Of a stretch of 64,000 nucleotides of DNA, positions 52,564-62,020 are shown one piece after another (the first letter of the stretch is position 1; each line of letters starts with the position of its first letter). The notes under the pieces were generated by a model, which made no database searches, had not been told where the DNA came from, and saw only the letters and a list, made by a program, of their open reading frames with translations. This DNA is from Alphaproteobacteria bacterium. GTDB taxonomy: Bacteria; Pseudomonadota; Alphaproteobacteria; Rhizobiales; Aestuariivirgaceae. Both the position numbers and the translations under genes were made by a program. Location: assembly GCA_024640405.1 (NCBI GenBank), contig JAHEFB010000008.1:1-64000 (forward strand), in the 5' to 3' direction.

Positions 52564-53082
52564 ATGTTCAAAAACATCGACCCAGTTCCGCCATCACCTG
52601 TCGCCTCGGGCGCACGCATCGGGCATGTTCACCTGAAGGTGGCAGATATCGACAGAGCGCTTGAGTTTTATGTCGGCGTGCTGGGATTCAGCGTGAAGCA
52701 GCGATATGGCAGGCAAGCTGCCTTCATAGCCGCCGGTGACTACCATCACCATATCGGCCTCAACACGTGGGAAAGCCAAGGCGGTTCACCGCCGCCACCC
52801 GGGACAACCGGATTATATCATCTGGCCATCCTGTATCCCGAACGTGCTGATCTGGCTGATGCGCTGAGGCGTGTGCAGCAAGCCGGGTATGTGCTTGATG
52901 GAGCGTCCGATCATGGTGTGTCACAGGCATTGTATCTGCGCGATCCGGACGGTAATGGTGTCGAACTTTACTGGGACCGGCCGGAGACTGAATGGCCACA
53001 AAACCAGGACGGTACACTGGCCATGGTCACCGAACGGCTGGACCTGGACGCATTGCTGGCAGAAAATCCGGTGTCAGGATAA
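52564..53082 (+). CDS. VOC-family protein (catechol 2,3-dioxygenase/glyoxalase-like)
   Basis: A 172-residue vicinal-oxygen-chelate protein. The first module has GHVHLKVADIDRALEFYVGV with the metal His, followed by GLYHLAILYPERADLADALR and the C-terminal metal Glu in DPDGNGVELYWDRP. CatE-like proteins of this size are often paired with DoxX under LysR or MarR control. The start at 52564 has AGGAGA 9 bases upstream; the open frame extends through the repeat without support. Confidence 0.9.
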   Translation: MFKNIDPVPPSPVASGARIGHVHLKVADIDRALEFYVGVLGFSVKQRYGRQAAFIAAGDYHHHIGLNTWESQGGSPPPPGTTGLYHLAILYPERADLADALRRVQQAGYVLDGASDHGVSQALYLRDPDGNGVELYWDRPETEWPQNQDGTLAMVTERLDLDALLAENPVSG

Positions 53083-53817
53083 CCCCGGCCCGGTGATCTC
53101 CTTGATCAGCTTGCGATATATTGCCTCCCGATAGGCATCATAATCATTGGCGGGCAATACGAAGTGGTACGGCCCGCCAATGATCGAATTCCTGAAATAG
53201 ATATCCAGTGTCGGCCATTCGTTCAAGATGGCCAGTCCGTTGATGGTTATGCCTCTGGAAATCACTTCGTCGCGCGCAACCTCGACAATCTCGCCACGGT
53301 TGTTTCGGCCATCGGAGGATATGTCTATCACCCTCCTTATGGCAGTAAAGGGCGCTGCGGTAGCGGCAGCGGCTGCAAACTGCAGGGCTGCACCGATTGC
53401 CGTCCCGCCTTCGGCCAACTCGCGCTGGACGGAGAACACTGTTTGCGCAAATGAATTGGCTGAAGCAGGACCGTCAATCACTGTCCACGGCGTGGATAGG
53501 GACTGGTTTTCTGCATCAGACCATTGAAACACCGTTACGGCTATGCGCCCCAGCGGACCGCTTGCAATTGCACGGTGAACTTCCCTAGTCTGGAATGCCT
53601 GCCCGATTCCGTCCATTTGCAAACGGAATTCGCGTGAATCCACGGAATACGAACAATCCACCGCCAGCACCAGAATGAGGTCGACCTCTCCGCCGGCTTG
53701 CGCATTACCCGGACCGGCGAGTTGGACGGCGCCGGCCATTGTTCCGCCCGCTGCGGCACCAGACAGAAAAAGCATCCGCCTGCGCGATAATAGCTGACGA
53801 ATGCTCTTGCTGTTCAT
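53074..53817 (-). CDS. DUF1194 (von Willebrand A-like) exported protein, paralogue 2
   Basis: A 247-residue paralogue of the protein at 37823-38602. The N-terminus looks like a twin-arginine signal (LLSRRRMLFLSGAAAGG). The VWA core follows: VDLILVLAVDCSYSVD with DxSxS, GGTAIGAALQFAAAAA and VIDISSDGRNN. It is the last gene of the polyamine-type ABC operon (29 bases after the second permease), and overlaps the VOC gene by 9 bases at the 3' end. Export to the periplasm is predicted; a link to the transporter is inferred only from position. Confidence 0.85.
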   Translation of the reverse strand: MNSKSIRQLLSRRRMLFLSGAAAGGTMAGAVQLAGPGNAQAGGEVDLILVLAVDCSYSVDSREFRLQMDGIGQAFQTREVHRAIASGPLGRIAVTVFQWSDAENQSLSTPWTVIDGPASANSFAQTVFSVQRELAEGGTAIGAALQFAAAAATAAPFTAIRRVIDISSDGRNNRGEIVEVARDEVISRGITINGLAILNEWPTLDIYFRNSIIGGPYHFVLPANDYDAYREAIYRKLIKEITGPGLS

Positions 53818-53846
53818 GTTGGTTTTGCGTCTCTGACGATGTGTCT

Positions 53847-54914
53847 TTAACCCGGAGACAGGCCGCGAAGACGCTCAGACCGGCGGCGCAACAATTCCAG
53901 AGTGGTCAACAGGGCAATTGAGATCACCACCAGCACCGTCGCCACTGCAAGAATGGTTGGCGAAATCTGTTCCCGAATGCCGGAGAACATCTGGCGCGGA
54001 ATGGTAACCTGGTGCACATCAGCCAGGAAGATTACTGCAACAACCTCATCCAGCGAGGTGATGAAAGCAAACAGCGCACCTGAGATCATGCCCGGCAAGA
54101 TCAACGGCATGATCACCCGGCGGAACGTGGTCCAGCCATTTGCACCAAGGCTCTTCGACGCGCGTATCAGCGAGTTGTCGAAACCGGTCAGTGTTGCGGT
54201 GACGGTGATGATCACAAACGGAACTCCCAGCGTGGCGTGAGCCAGAACAATACCGAGATCTTCATTGATAAGGCCATCGGGGAAAAACGGAAACGTGTCC
54301 TTTTTTGCATAGAAGAAGAACATGCCGGTCGCGGTAATCACCAGTGGCACAATCATCGGCGAGATCAACAGGCTTGTTATGGCTGATCTCCACGGCATCT
54401 CAGGGCGTGATAGACCCAGTGCCGCAAGGGTGCCGAAAAACGTTGCCATGATGGTCGCCAGAACAGCAAACTTGAATGAATTGAATGCGGCTTTCACCCA
54501 GGTCGCGTTGTTCCACATGTCGGACCACCAGCCGTCAACACGATTGGGATCGTTCATGCCGAACAGCATGATATCCTGATACCAGCGTGTCGAAAATGCA
54601 GCGGGATCAAGCGACATCATGCCTTGTGTGAAACTGAAATAGGGCTCTGAGTTAAATGACAGCGGCATTATGATGAGCACCGGTGTGATCAGGAAAATAA
54701 AGATCATCGTGCAGATCAGCAGGAAAATGTACTGGCCGAACTTCTCCAGCCACGTCGCATAAGGTGGCAGATCACTCATGAAGTACAGCGGCAGCCCTAT
54801 GATTATCGCGAACCCAATTGTGGCAACCAGTGTGCCACTGAACAGATATGCGATAACGCACGCCACGCCAAAAGCAATGTAACCGGGTGCGGGCAATTTA
54901 TCCAATGCGCTCAT
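53847..54914 (-). CDS. ABC transporter permease, PotC type
   Basis: A 355-residue inner-membrane subunit of a spermidine/putrescine-type importer. It has an extra N-terminal pair of helices (about residues 12-50) before the usual core, and the EAA loop (RASKSLGANGWTTFRRVIMPLI in part: SKSLGANGW, PLILPG). It overlaps nothing and follows the PotB-type gene by 10 bases. Substrate is not necessarily polyamine; this class also carries opines, amino-acid derivatives and betaines. Confidence 0.88.
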   Translation of the reverse strand: MSALDKLPAPGYIAFGVACVIAYLFSGTLVATIGFAIIIGLPLYFMSDLPPYATWLEKFGQYIFLLICTMIFIFLITPVLIIMPLSFNSEPYFSFTQGMMSLDPAAFSTRWYQDIMLFGMNDPNRVDGWWSDMWNNATWVKAAFNSFKFAVLATIMATFFGTLAALGLSRPEMPWRSAITSLLISPMIVPLVITATGMFFFYAKKDTFPFFPDGLINEDLGIVLAHATLGVPFVIITVTATLTGFDNSLIRASKSLGANGWTTFRRVIMPLILPGMISGALFAFITSLDEVVAVIFLADVHQVTIPRQMFSGIREQISPTILAVATVLVVISIALLTTLELLRRRSERLRGLSPG

Positions 54915-54924
54915 GACTTGCTCC

Positions 54925-56205
54925 TCACCCGAACTTCAGATTGTCGACGCCGACAAGCTTGTTGTAGATCCAATAAAAGATCAGCACTATTGCAAGAAGA
55001 ATGGCACCAAGCGCCGAACCCAAACTCCAGTTGAGGGTCTTCTTGATGTGATCCGCAATGAGATTTGAGATCAGCAAACCATCACTACCGCCTACCAGTG
55101 CCGGTGTAATATAGTAGCCAATCGCCAGAATGAACACGAGCAGTGTTCCGGCAGCAATTCCCGGTATGGTCTGCGGGAAATAGACTTTGACGAATGAATA
55201 GGTACCGGTTGCTCCAAGCGACCGTGCTGCCCGCATGTAATAGGGCGGGATGGTTTTCATCACCGAATACAGCGGCAGGATCATGAACGGCAACAGAATG
55301 TGCACCATAGCGACAATCGTACCGGTTTGATTGTAGATCATCTGAATTCGGCTCTCCTCGGATATGACCCGGGTGAAAACCAGTATGTTGTTCACAATGC
55401 CTTCGGTTTGCAGCATGGCAATCCAGGCGGTCGTGCGCACCAGAAGTGATGTCCAAAACGGCAGCAGCACCATGATCATCAAAAGGTTCGACGTTCGTAA
55501 TGGCAATGTTGCCAGCAGATAAGACACCGGATAGGCGACCAGCAGGCAGATGAATGTAATCAGTGCGGACAGCCACAGTGTCTTGCCCATGATTGGCAAG
55601 TAGATCTGGTACAGCGGGTCGGCCATGACAATATCGTTGTTTTCGTCATATTTCCTATCGGTTGCAGCCAGGTAGAACGACATGGTGTAATTGCTGGAAA
55701 TGCGTTGCAGCGTCCGCCAGATGTGCTGGTCTTCCCAACGTTTGTCCAGCCCAATCAGGGCTTCCTTGTACGGCCCCTCGGTTATGTTCTTGACCTTGCG
55801 GGCGGATTTGGTGAACAGACCGCGCGAACCGGGAATCTCGTAATTCACCCGGGTTGCCAGGTTGCCCACGGTCTTGCCGATCTCATTGCTCTCCCTGGCC
55901 GCCGTCATATCCTTGACAAACACTTCGAACGTTGATTCCGGCGGCAAATCCTCGCCGTCCCATTCCTGAATGACTTTGGAGAAGTTCGGCAACACATCCG
56001 GACCGATCGGGCTATATATCGACCGGAAGAGCATTTCGCCGATTGGCAGGACAAAGGCGACCAGCAGGAACAGCAACAACGGCAGTACAAGCAGCAACGC
56101 CTGCATACGCTGGCGTCTGGTGGCGCGGGCCAAAGATACCTTAAGTGGCACGCCATCGCTGGTGGTGATGTTCTCCGGCGCGCCTGGTGCAGCTACATCG
56201 GTCAT
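54925..56205 (-). CDS. ABC transporter permease, PotB type, with a long periplasmic insert
   Basis: A 426-residue membrane subunit, much longer than the usual 280-300. After the first helix (about residues 36-60) comes a hydrophilic stretch of about 140 residues (64-205) before the second helix (LWLSALITFICLLVAYPVSY). This should be a periplasmic domain that may contact the binding protein. The EAA loop (RAARSLGATGTYSFVKVYFP in part: RSLGATG) is standard. It lies between potD- and potC-type genes. Confidence 0.88.
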   Translation of the reverse strand: MTDVAAPGAPENITTSDGVPLKVSLARATRRQRMQALLLVLPLLLFLLVAFVLPIGEMLFRSIYSPIGPDVLPNFSKVIQEWDGEDLPPESTFEVFVKDMTAARESNEIGKTVGNLATRVNYEIPGSRGLFTKSARKVKNITEGPYKEALIGLDKRWEDQHIWRTLQRISSNYTMSFYLAATDRKYDENNDIVMADPLYQIYLPIMGKTLWLSALITFICLLVAYPVSYLLATLPLRTSNLLMIMVLLPFWTSLLVRTTAWIAMLQTEGIVNNILVFTRVISEESRIQMIYNQTGTIVAMVHILLPFMILPLYSVMKTIPPYYMRAARSLGATGTYSFVKVYFPQTIPGIAAGTLLVFILAIGYYITPALVGGSDGLLISNLIADHIKKTLNWSLGSALGAILLAIVLIFYWIYNKLVGVDNLKFG

Positions 56206-56287
56206 GTTATGCCTTCTTCCCCGTCCCTGTCGACAGACTAAAATATCGCCAAGCCATTCACGTCATAATAAAAAGTACTCAATTGGC

Positions 56288-56314
56288 CCGGGCGGATGAT
56301 GGACACCCGCCCGG
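56288..56314 (-). other. Intercistronic hairpin after the substrate-binding protein gene
   Basis: A perfect 8-bp GC stem (CCGGGCGG with CCGCCCGG, 11-base loop) in the 127-base gap between the potD-type stop and the potB-type start. On the minus strand a T5 run comes only about 17 bases later, so partial termination or mRNA stabilisation is likely. Confidence 0.6.
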
Positions 56315-56332
56315 ACACGGGCAAAATAAACC

Positions 56333-57418
56333 CTATTGTGCAAGCCAGGCGTTAAAACGCTCGTTCAGCGCATCCTGGTTGTCTGCCCACCACTCAAAGT
56401 CGTTTTGAACAGCGTTGGCCAGGTTGGCCGCTGCTGTTGGCATCTGTGGGCCCATGTCGATCTTGCCGTCTTCATATTTGCCCACGAGAGGTGCCGAGGA
56501 CATACGAGCCGGACCGTACGCAATGTACTTGGCCTGATTGGCAAGCTGCTGGGTTTCGGTGGAGAACTTCAGGAATTCCATCGCCTTGTCCATGTTTGGT
56601 GCACCCTTTGGAATTGCCCAAAGGTCGATGTCCCAAACCTGACCGTCCCAGACAATGACGAACGGCTTGTTCTCTGCTGCGACAGCATTGAAGATACGGC
56701 CATTGTATGCCGTGGTCATCAGCACTTCACCGTCAGCAAGCAACTGCGGCGGTTGCGCGCCTGCTTCCCACCACACCGCGGAAGCCTTGATGGTGTCGAG
56801 TTTGGCGAATGCACGATCAATTGACTCAGGCTTGGCCAATTCCTCGTATACATCCGCAGCAGCGACGCCATCAGCGATCAGCGCAAATTCAAGGTTTGGC
56901 TTTGGACCCTTGCGAAGTCCGCGCTTGCCTTCCCAGGTCTTGGTGTCGAAGAAGTCAGCCATGGTGGTTGGCTTCTTGTCACCGATTTTGGTGTCGTCAT
57001 AGGCATAGATTGTCGACCAGACGATGTTGGCGACAGCGCACTCATGCAGCGTACCGGGCAGGAAATCTTCCTGAGCCGGCTTGCCATCCGCGCCGGCCGG
57101 CAATGTAGATGCATCGATTTTCTCAAAGATGCCTTCATCACAACCGCGAACCGCATCGGACAGTTCTACATCAACAATGTCCCACGACACGTTGCCGGCT
57201 TCAACCTGAGCTTTTACCTCGGCAATACCACCGGAATAATCAACCGAATTGATCTTGATACCGGTCTTCGCGGTGAAAGGCTCGTGATAGGCCTTCACCT
57301 GGCTCTTCGTGTAGGCACCGCCCCACGATACAGCCGTAAGTGAGCCTTCAGCGCTGGCAGCTGTCGATACAGCTCCTAGTGCCAGAACAGAAAGGCTTGT
57401 TGTCAAAAATTTCTTCAT
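56333..57418 (-). CDS. ABC transporter substrate-binding protein, PotD type
   Basis: A 361-residue periplasmic binding protein with a signal peptide (MKKFLTTSLSVLALGAVS, cleavage after ASA). The mature part starts LTAVSWGGAYTKSQVKAYHEPF, typical for PotD/PotF-like proteins, with WDIVDVELSDAVRGC and the ligand-site Trp-rich segments VWWEAGAQPP and WDGQVWDIDLWAIPKG. Upstream in the operon is the ATPase gene; hairpins flank it on both sides. Confidence 0.92.
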   Translation of the reverse strand: MKKFLTTSLSVLALGAVSTAASAEGSLTAVSWGGAYTKSQVKAYHEPFTAKTGIKINSVDYSGGIAEVKAQVEAGNVSWDIVDVELSDAVRGCDEGIFEKIDASTLPAGADGKPAQEDFLPGTLHECAVANIVWSTIYAYDDTKIGDKKPTTMADFFDTKTWEGKRGLRKGPKPNLEFALIADGVAAADVYEELAKPESIDRAFAKLDTIKASAVWWEAGAQPPQLLADGEVLMTTAYNGRIFNAVAAENKPFVIVWDGQVWDIDLWAIPKGAPNMDKAMEFLKFSTETQQLANQAKYIAYGPARMSSAPLVGKYEDGKIDMGPQMPTAAANLANAVQNDFEWWADNQDALNERFNAWLAQ

Positions 57419-57442
57419 CCAGACTTACTCCCTTTGGTAGAA

Positions 57443-57495
57443 CGGCGGCTCAACAAAACCGCCGGTAAACCGCCCTGCTCCCACTATTGGGGCAG
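57443..57495 (-). other. Two hairpins between the ATPase and binding-protein genes
   Basis: CGGCGG/CCGCCG (57443-57464) and CTGCTCCCA/TGGGGCAG (57475-57495) lie in the 95-base gap of the operon. Neither has a T-run in the direction of transcription, so they more likely mark an mRNA processing point. Confidence 0.45.
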
Positions 57496-57513
57496 AACAG
57501 AATTATCGAAATC

Positions 57514-58626
57514 TCATGCTGCCAGATCGTCCAGCGCACGGCAATCCTCGGCCTGCCAGCCCAGTGTCGTTGTCTGACCCTGGGTAAGCTCGTGGTGCTC
57601 GGCATTGTTTGGCACCTTGACAATGAAGTCGGGGTGGCCGGCAACCGACATACGGGTTCGAATGTGGTCGCCAAGGTAAATCAACTCCTCGACACGGCCT
57701 GTAAGGGTAACCGTGTTCGGGGTTTTCTTCGGTTCGATGGCCACACGTTCAGGCCTGACCGACAGGAGTGTGCGTTCTCCCTTTGAGCTGACATTGACCG
57801 CGAGAGCTTTTACCATATCGCCTGAGTCAAGTTTCACGGTCGCCAGCTTGTCTTTGCCGATTTCCTGAACCGTTCCACGCAGCTTGTTGTTCTCGCCGAT
57901 AAACTGCGCCACGAAGGAGTTTTTCGGGCGTTCATAAAGTTCTTCCGGACTAGATAATTGCTGAATTATACCATCTTCGAACACAGCAACACGATCTGAC
58001 ATCGTCAGGGCCTCAGACTGGTCATGGGTCACATAAACCACGGTAACGCCCAGCGATTCATGGATATGCTTGATTTCATACTGCATCTGTTCACGCAGTT
58101 GCTTGTCCAGCGCGCCCAGCGGCTCGTCCATCAAGACAAGATCTGGTTCAAATACAAGTGCGCGGGCAACGGCCACACGCTGCTGCTGACCACCTGAGAG
58201 CTGGGCCGGCCGTCTGCCGCCGAATTCCGGCAGCTCAACCATTTCCAGCACCCTTTTCACCTTGTCTTCCTGCTCGGACTTCGTCATGCCGCGGACAGCC
58301 AGCGGAAAGGCCAGGTTTTCAGCAACCGACATATGCGGAAACAATGCATAGTTCTGGAAAACCATTCCGATGCCGCGCTTGTGCGGCGGCACGTTGTTGA
58401 TCGGATTTCCGTTGAGATAAATCTCGCCGTGCGTGGCCGGCTCAAAGCCTGCAAGCATCATCAGCGTAGTTGTCTTGCCGGATCCCGAAGGGCCCAACAT
58501 GGTTACAAACTCGCCTGTAGCGATATCGAGGTTCAGATCCTTAACAACAAGCGTCTCGCCGTCATAGCTTTTCTGAACGTTTTGAAAGCGAACCATTGGC
58601 TCGCCGGAATTACCAGCTTTACCCAT
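57514..58626 (-). CDS. ABC transporter ATP-binding protein, PotA type
   Basis: A 370-residue ATPase: Walker A GPSGSGKTTT, Q-loop MVFQNYALFPHMSV, signature [15 protein letters not shown], Walker B LVLMDEPLGALD, then a C-terminal TOBE domain (about 290-370). It is the first gene of the leftward operon potA-potD-potB-potC-DUF1194. The 300 bases upstream hold its promoter. Confidence 0.93.
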   Translation of the reverse strand: MGKAGNSGEPMVRFQNVQKSYDGETLVVKDLNLDIATGEFVTMLGPSGSGKTTTLMMLAGFEPATHGEIYLNGNPINNVPPHKRGIGMVFQNYALFPHMSVAENLAFPLAVRGMTKSEQEDKVKRVLEMVELPEFGGRRPAQLSGGQQQRVAVARALVFEPDLVLMDEPLGALDKQLREQMQYEIKHIHESLGVTVVYVTHDQSEALTMSDRVAVFEDGIIQQLSSPEELYERPKNSFVAQFIGENNKLRGTVQEIGKDKLATVKLDSGDMVKALAVNVSSKGERTLLSVRPERVAIEPKKTPNTVTLTGRVEELIYLGDHIRTRMSVAGHPDFIVKVPNNAEHHELTQGQTTTLGWQAEDCRALDDLAA

Positions 58627-58926
58627 TCAACACCCCAGTCGACGTTCCACCCAAATGACCACACATTTTGCTGCACGGTCCCGTTTTTTGTTCAAGCAAA
58701 CATAAACGCTTGCCTGACGATTTAGCAACAGTGATGATTTTTTCACCATAATCAACAGCAGAAACGGCTTTTCCTGTTCAATTCACGTCATATTGGCCTG
58801 AATGGTTAATACCACGCAACAAACGTGCCAAGTGCGACTGTGATATCGCAGCCCCATTCCACTGTGCGGCAGGGGTTTTCAAAATACACGGTTGTCGCTT
58901 GACGGGAACGCTTCACGTCGCCAAGT
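58627..58926. other. Divergent promoter region between the PotA-type gene and moaA
   Basis: 300 bases with AT-rich stretches (58680-58760) and no gene. I see no molybdenum-cofactor riboswitch-like structure that I could support by eye. Confidence 0.4.
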
Positions 58927-59967
58927 ATGGCTGGCATGAACAACATAATACACACTCCAACCGATCAGGCATCTGACATGATCGATCCGTTCGGGCGTCA
59001 TGTGAGTTATCTTCGTGTGTCGGTGACAGACAGGTGCGACTTCCGCTGTGTCTACTGCATGTCTGAAAACATGACCTTTCTGCCAAAAAAAGACATTCTT
59101 ACGCTGGAAGAGCTTGACCGGCTGTGCACGGTGTTCGTCGAAAAGGGTGTCAGGAAATTGCGTCTGACCGGCGGCGAGCCGCTGGTGCGCCGAAATATCA
59201 TGTCCTTGTTTGAAAATCTGTCGCGACACCTGAAAACCGGTGTACTGGATGAACTGACACTGACCACAAATGGTTCGCAACTTGAGAAGTATGCTTCGCA
59301 ACTGGTGGACTATGGTGTGAAACGCATAAATGTCTCACTCGACACGATTGACGCCGCCAAGTTCAAGGACATAACCCGCTGGGGCGATCTTGCCAAGGTG
59401 ATGGGCGGCATCAGGGCAGCGCAGGCAGCTGGTCTGGCAATCAAGATCAATATGGTTGCGTTGAAGAATTTCAACGAAAATGAGATAGAGCCGATGATGG
59501 AATGGTGCCATGCAGAAGGTATGGACCTGACCCTGATCGAGACCATGCCGCTTGGAGAAATCGAGGAAGATCGCACAGACCAGTATCTGCCATTGTCAGT
59601 GGTTCGTGCCAATCTTCTGGACAAATATTCGCTGGAGGACATCCCGTACAAGACCGGCGGTCCGGCGCGTTATGTTGAAGTCAGGGAAACCGGCGGCAGG
59701 CTCGGCTTCATAACACCGATGACCCATAACTTCTGCGAGAGCTGCAATCGCGTGCGGCTAACCTGTACCGGTACACTGTACATGTGCCTTGGCCAGGACG
59801 ACGCGGCCGACCTGCGGGGCGCATTGCGCGCTTCGGAAGGCAATGACCTCGTGAACGCTGCCATTGACGAAGCCATAGGCCGCAAACCGAAAGGCCATGA
59901 CTTTGTCATCGATCGTCGCACCAGTTCACCGGCTGTTACCCGGCACATGAGCGTGACCGGAGGCTGA
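58927..59967 (+). CDS. moaA: GTP 3',8-cyclase
   Basis: Radical SAM enzyme of molybdopterin synthesis, 346 residues. The SAM cluster motif is [11 protein letters not shown] (CxxxCxxC), the C-terminal cluster is [14 protein letters not shown] plus a third Cys, and the protein ends in GG, which MoaA needs for activity. Starts at 58927, 58936 or 58978 are possible; the conserved part begins near [14 protein letters not shown]. No other moa gene is adjacent. Confidence 0.94.
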   Translation: MAGMNNIIHTPTDQASDMIDPFGRHVSYLRVSVTDRCDFRCVYCMSENMTFLPKKDILTLEELDRLCTVFVEKGVRKLRLTGGEPLVRRNIMSLFENLSRHLKTGVLDELTLTTNGSQLEKYASQLVDYGVKRINVSLDTIDAAKFKDITRWGDLAKVMGGIRAAQAAGLAIKINMVALKNFNENEIEPMMEWCHAEGMDLTLIETMPLGEIEEDRTDQYLPLSVVRANLLDKYSLEDIPYKTGGPARYVEVRETGGRLGFITPMTHNFCESCNRVRLTCTGTLYMCLGQDDAADLRGALRASEGNDLVNAAIDEAIGRKPKGHDFVIDRRTSSPAVTRHMSVTGG

Positions 59968-60166
59968 CGCCGACAATCGAAATCCCGGCAGCTTGTCGCG
60001 TACCGCGTTAACAGTAATTGTTAGTTTTACTCTCGCTAACCATAAATCCGGACCATAAGTAACTTGCCGGCATTGACATATTTCGACGAGGCACAGAAAC
60101 AGGCTTGACGGCACAGGCAACCAGGGCCCAGACCTGACAACCGGCATAACTCAGGGAGAGTTCGCT

Positions 60167-61186
60167 GTGACAATGAATCGACGCAGGGCAATCGCACTTA
60201 TTGGAGGAGCTGCTGCAACCGCAGGTCTGGCAGCGCCAGCCCTGTCCCAAAACAGGAAAATTACTGTCGGCGCCCTGCGCTTCACCAGCCATTCAGGCAG
60301 TTTTATCGCCTTCGAACGGGGATACTTTTCCGACGCCGGGCTGGACGTAGAACTGAAGTTCTTTCAGGCAGCCCAACCCATGGCAGTCGCTATCGCTTCA
60401 GGCAGCATCGATTACGCTGTCACAGCAGTCTCCGGTGGACTGATTTCGCTGGCCCAAAAGGGCGCGGTAAAAGTCATTGGCGGAGCCTTGACGGAAGAGC
60501 CCGGCATAGACGGACAGAAAATCATTGCTTCGGATGTGGCTTTCAAAGCGGGAGTGACATCACCCAAAATGCTCGACGGCAAGGTTTTTGGCATGTCTAC
60601 TGCGGGATCCAGCTTCCATTATATGGGATCAAAGATTGCGTCTGCCGAGGGTGTTTCGCTGAAATTCAAGCCGTTGCAGAAAGTTGGCGCGATCATCGGT
60701 GCCCTGAAATCAGGTCAGATCGATGCCTGGTCCATAGTGCCGCACATTGCCAAGCCACTGGCCAGATCAGGTGCTGCCCATATTATCGGCAACGTTTCGG
60801 ATTACCTGCCCAACTACCAGATAACCACGGTCTTCACCTCTGCCAGAAATGCTGCCGAGGAAAAGGCCATGACCCGCAATTTTCTGTCCGGGTTCTCAAA
60901 GGGAGTGGCTGACTACAACGCCACCATGATCGAGAGAACCGGCGGGGAGGACGGTGTCAGCGAAATGGTCAGACTGATCCATAAGTATGTCTATGCGAAC
61001 CGTCCGCTGGAAAAAGCAGCCCCGTCAATAATCAATGGCACCATGCGACTGAACGAAGGCGCTGCGCTTAACGTCACGTCCATCCAGGATCAGTTGAAAT
61101 GGTTCCAGTCGGAAGCCCTGGTGGATGCCGACATTACGATGGATACGCTTGTCGATTCCAGCTATGTAAAGACCATCCACGCGTAA
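60167..61186 (+). CDS. ABC transporter substrate-binding protein, NMT1/SsuA type
   Basis: A 339-residue exported binding protein. The N-terminus (NRRRAIALIGGAAATAGLAA, cleavage near ALSQ) has consecutive Arg and may be a Tat signal. The core has AFERGYFSDAGLDVELKFF and IASGSIDYAVTA as in thiamine-pyrimidine (NMT1), sulfonate and nitrate binding proteins. I keep the GTG start because AGGGAGAG is 6 bases upstream; ATG 60173 is an alternative. It leads an operon with an ATPase and a permease. Cargo unknown. Confidence 0.9.
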   Translation: MTMNRRRAIALIGGAAATAGLAAPALSQNRKITVGALRFTSHSGSFIAFERGYFSDAGLDVELKFFQAAQPMAVAIASGSIDYAVTAVSGGLISLAQKGAVKVIGGALTEEPGIDGQKIIASDVAFKAGVTSPKMLDGKVFGMSTAGSSFHYMGSKIASAEGVSLKFKPLQKVGAIIGALKSGQIDAWSIVPHIAKPLARSGAAHIIGNVSDYLPNYQITTVFTSARNAAEEKAMTRNFLSGFSKGVADYNATMIERTGGEDGVSEMVRLIHKYVYANRPLEKAAPSIINGTMRLNEGAALNVTSIQDQLKWFQSEALVDADITMDTLVDSSYVKTIHA

Positions 61187-61252
61187 AACACTTTTGTCTG
61201 AACAGCATGGTCTGGGCATAACCACCGCCAGATCACCGACGGAGCACCGTTC

Positions 61253-62020
61253 ATGGATATTCGTCTATCGGGGATCAGTCATTCCTATGACGGCTTCGAA
61301 GTATTGCGTGACATTACACTGGACATTCCATCCGGAAAGATCGTTTGCATCGTGGGGCCTACAGGCTGCGGGAAATCCACCCTGCTGCGTTTGATAGGTG
61401 GCCTGGAACGTCCGGCAAAAGGCAGTGTGCTGCAGCTGGGACTGCCGGCTGAAGACTGTCTCAATCCGCTGACATATGTTTTCCAGGACTTCGCGTTGCT
61501 GCCGTGGCGAAGTGTCGCCGGCAATATCTCGCTGGTTCTGGAAGATCACGGCATGAAGAAGTCCGCCATAACGGAGATCGTCAACAACGTGCTGGCCCGC
61601 ACCAAGCTGACGGAGTTTGCGCGCGCGTTGCCAAAGCAGTTGTCCGGAGGCATGAAACAGCGTGTGGCGATTGCCCGTGCGCTGGCTGTGAAACCTGCTG
61701 TCATGCTGATGGATGAACCCTTGTCGGCGCTCGACAGCCAGACCCGCGAACTGCTGATGAGCGATCTGGTCAAACTCTGGACGCAGCAGCCATTTACGGC
61801 AGTTTATGTGACCCACAATCTGGACGAAGCCGTGCGAATGGGCCACTCGATAGTCGTGCTGTCTCGTTGTCCCGGCAAAATTCGTGAAATCATTCATCTG
61901 GAAAAGCCGCTTGCAGAACGCAGCTACGGCGACGGGGAACTTCAGTTTCGCCAGAAATACCTGTGGAATCTGATGCGGGACGAAGCTCTTGCTGCCGATG
62001 CGGAGTTGGTAAATGTCTGA
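61253..62020 (+). CDS. ABC transporter ATP-binding protein, SsuB/TauB type
   Basis: A 255-residue ATPase: Walker A GPTGCGKST, Q-loop YVFQDFALLPWRSV, signature LSGGMKQRVAIARAL, Walker B VMLMDEPLSALD and the H-loop VTHNLDEAV. The FALLPWRSV stretch is typical of nitrate/sulfonate/taurine-type systems. Its 3' end overlaps the permease start by 8 bases. Confidence 0.92.
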   Translation: MDIRLSGISHSYDGFEVLRDITLDIPSGKIVCIVGPTGCGKSTLLRLIGGLERPAKGSVLQLGLPAEDCLNPLTYVFQDFALLPWRSVAGNISLVLEDHGMKKSAITEIVNNVLARTKLTEFARALPKQLSGGMKQRVAIARALAVKPAVMLMDEPLSALDSQTRELLMSDLVKLWTQQPFTAVYVTHNLDEAVRMGHSIVVLSRCPGKIREIIHLEKPLAERSYGDGELQFRQKYLWNLMRDEALAADAELVNV

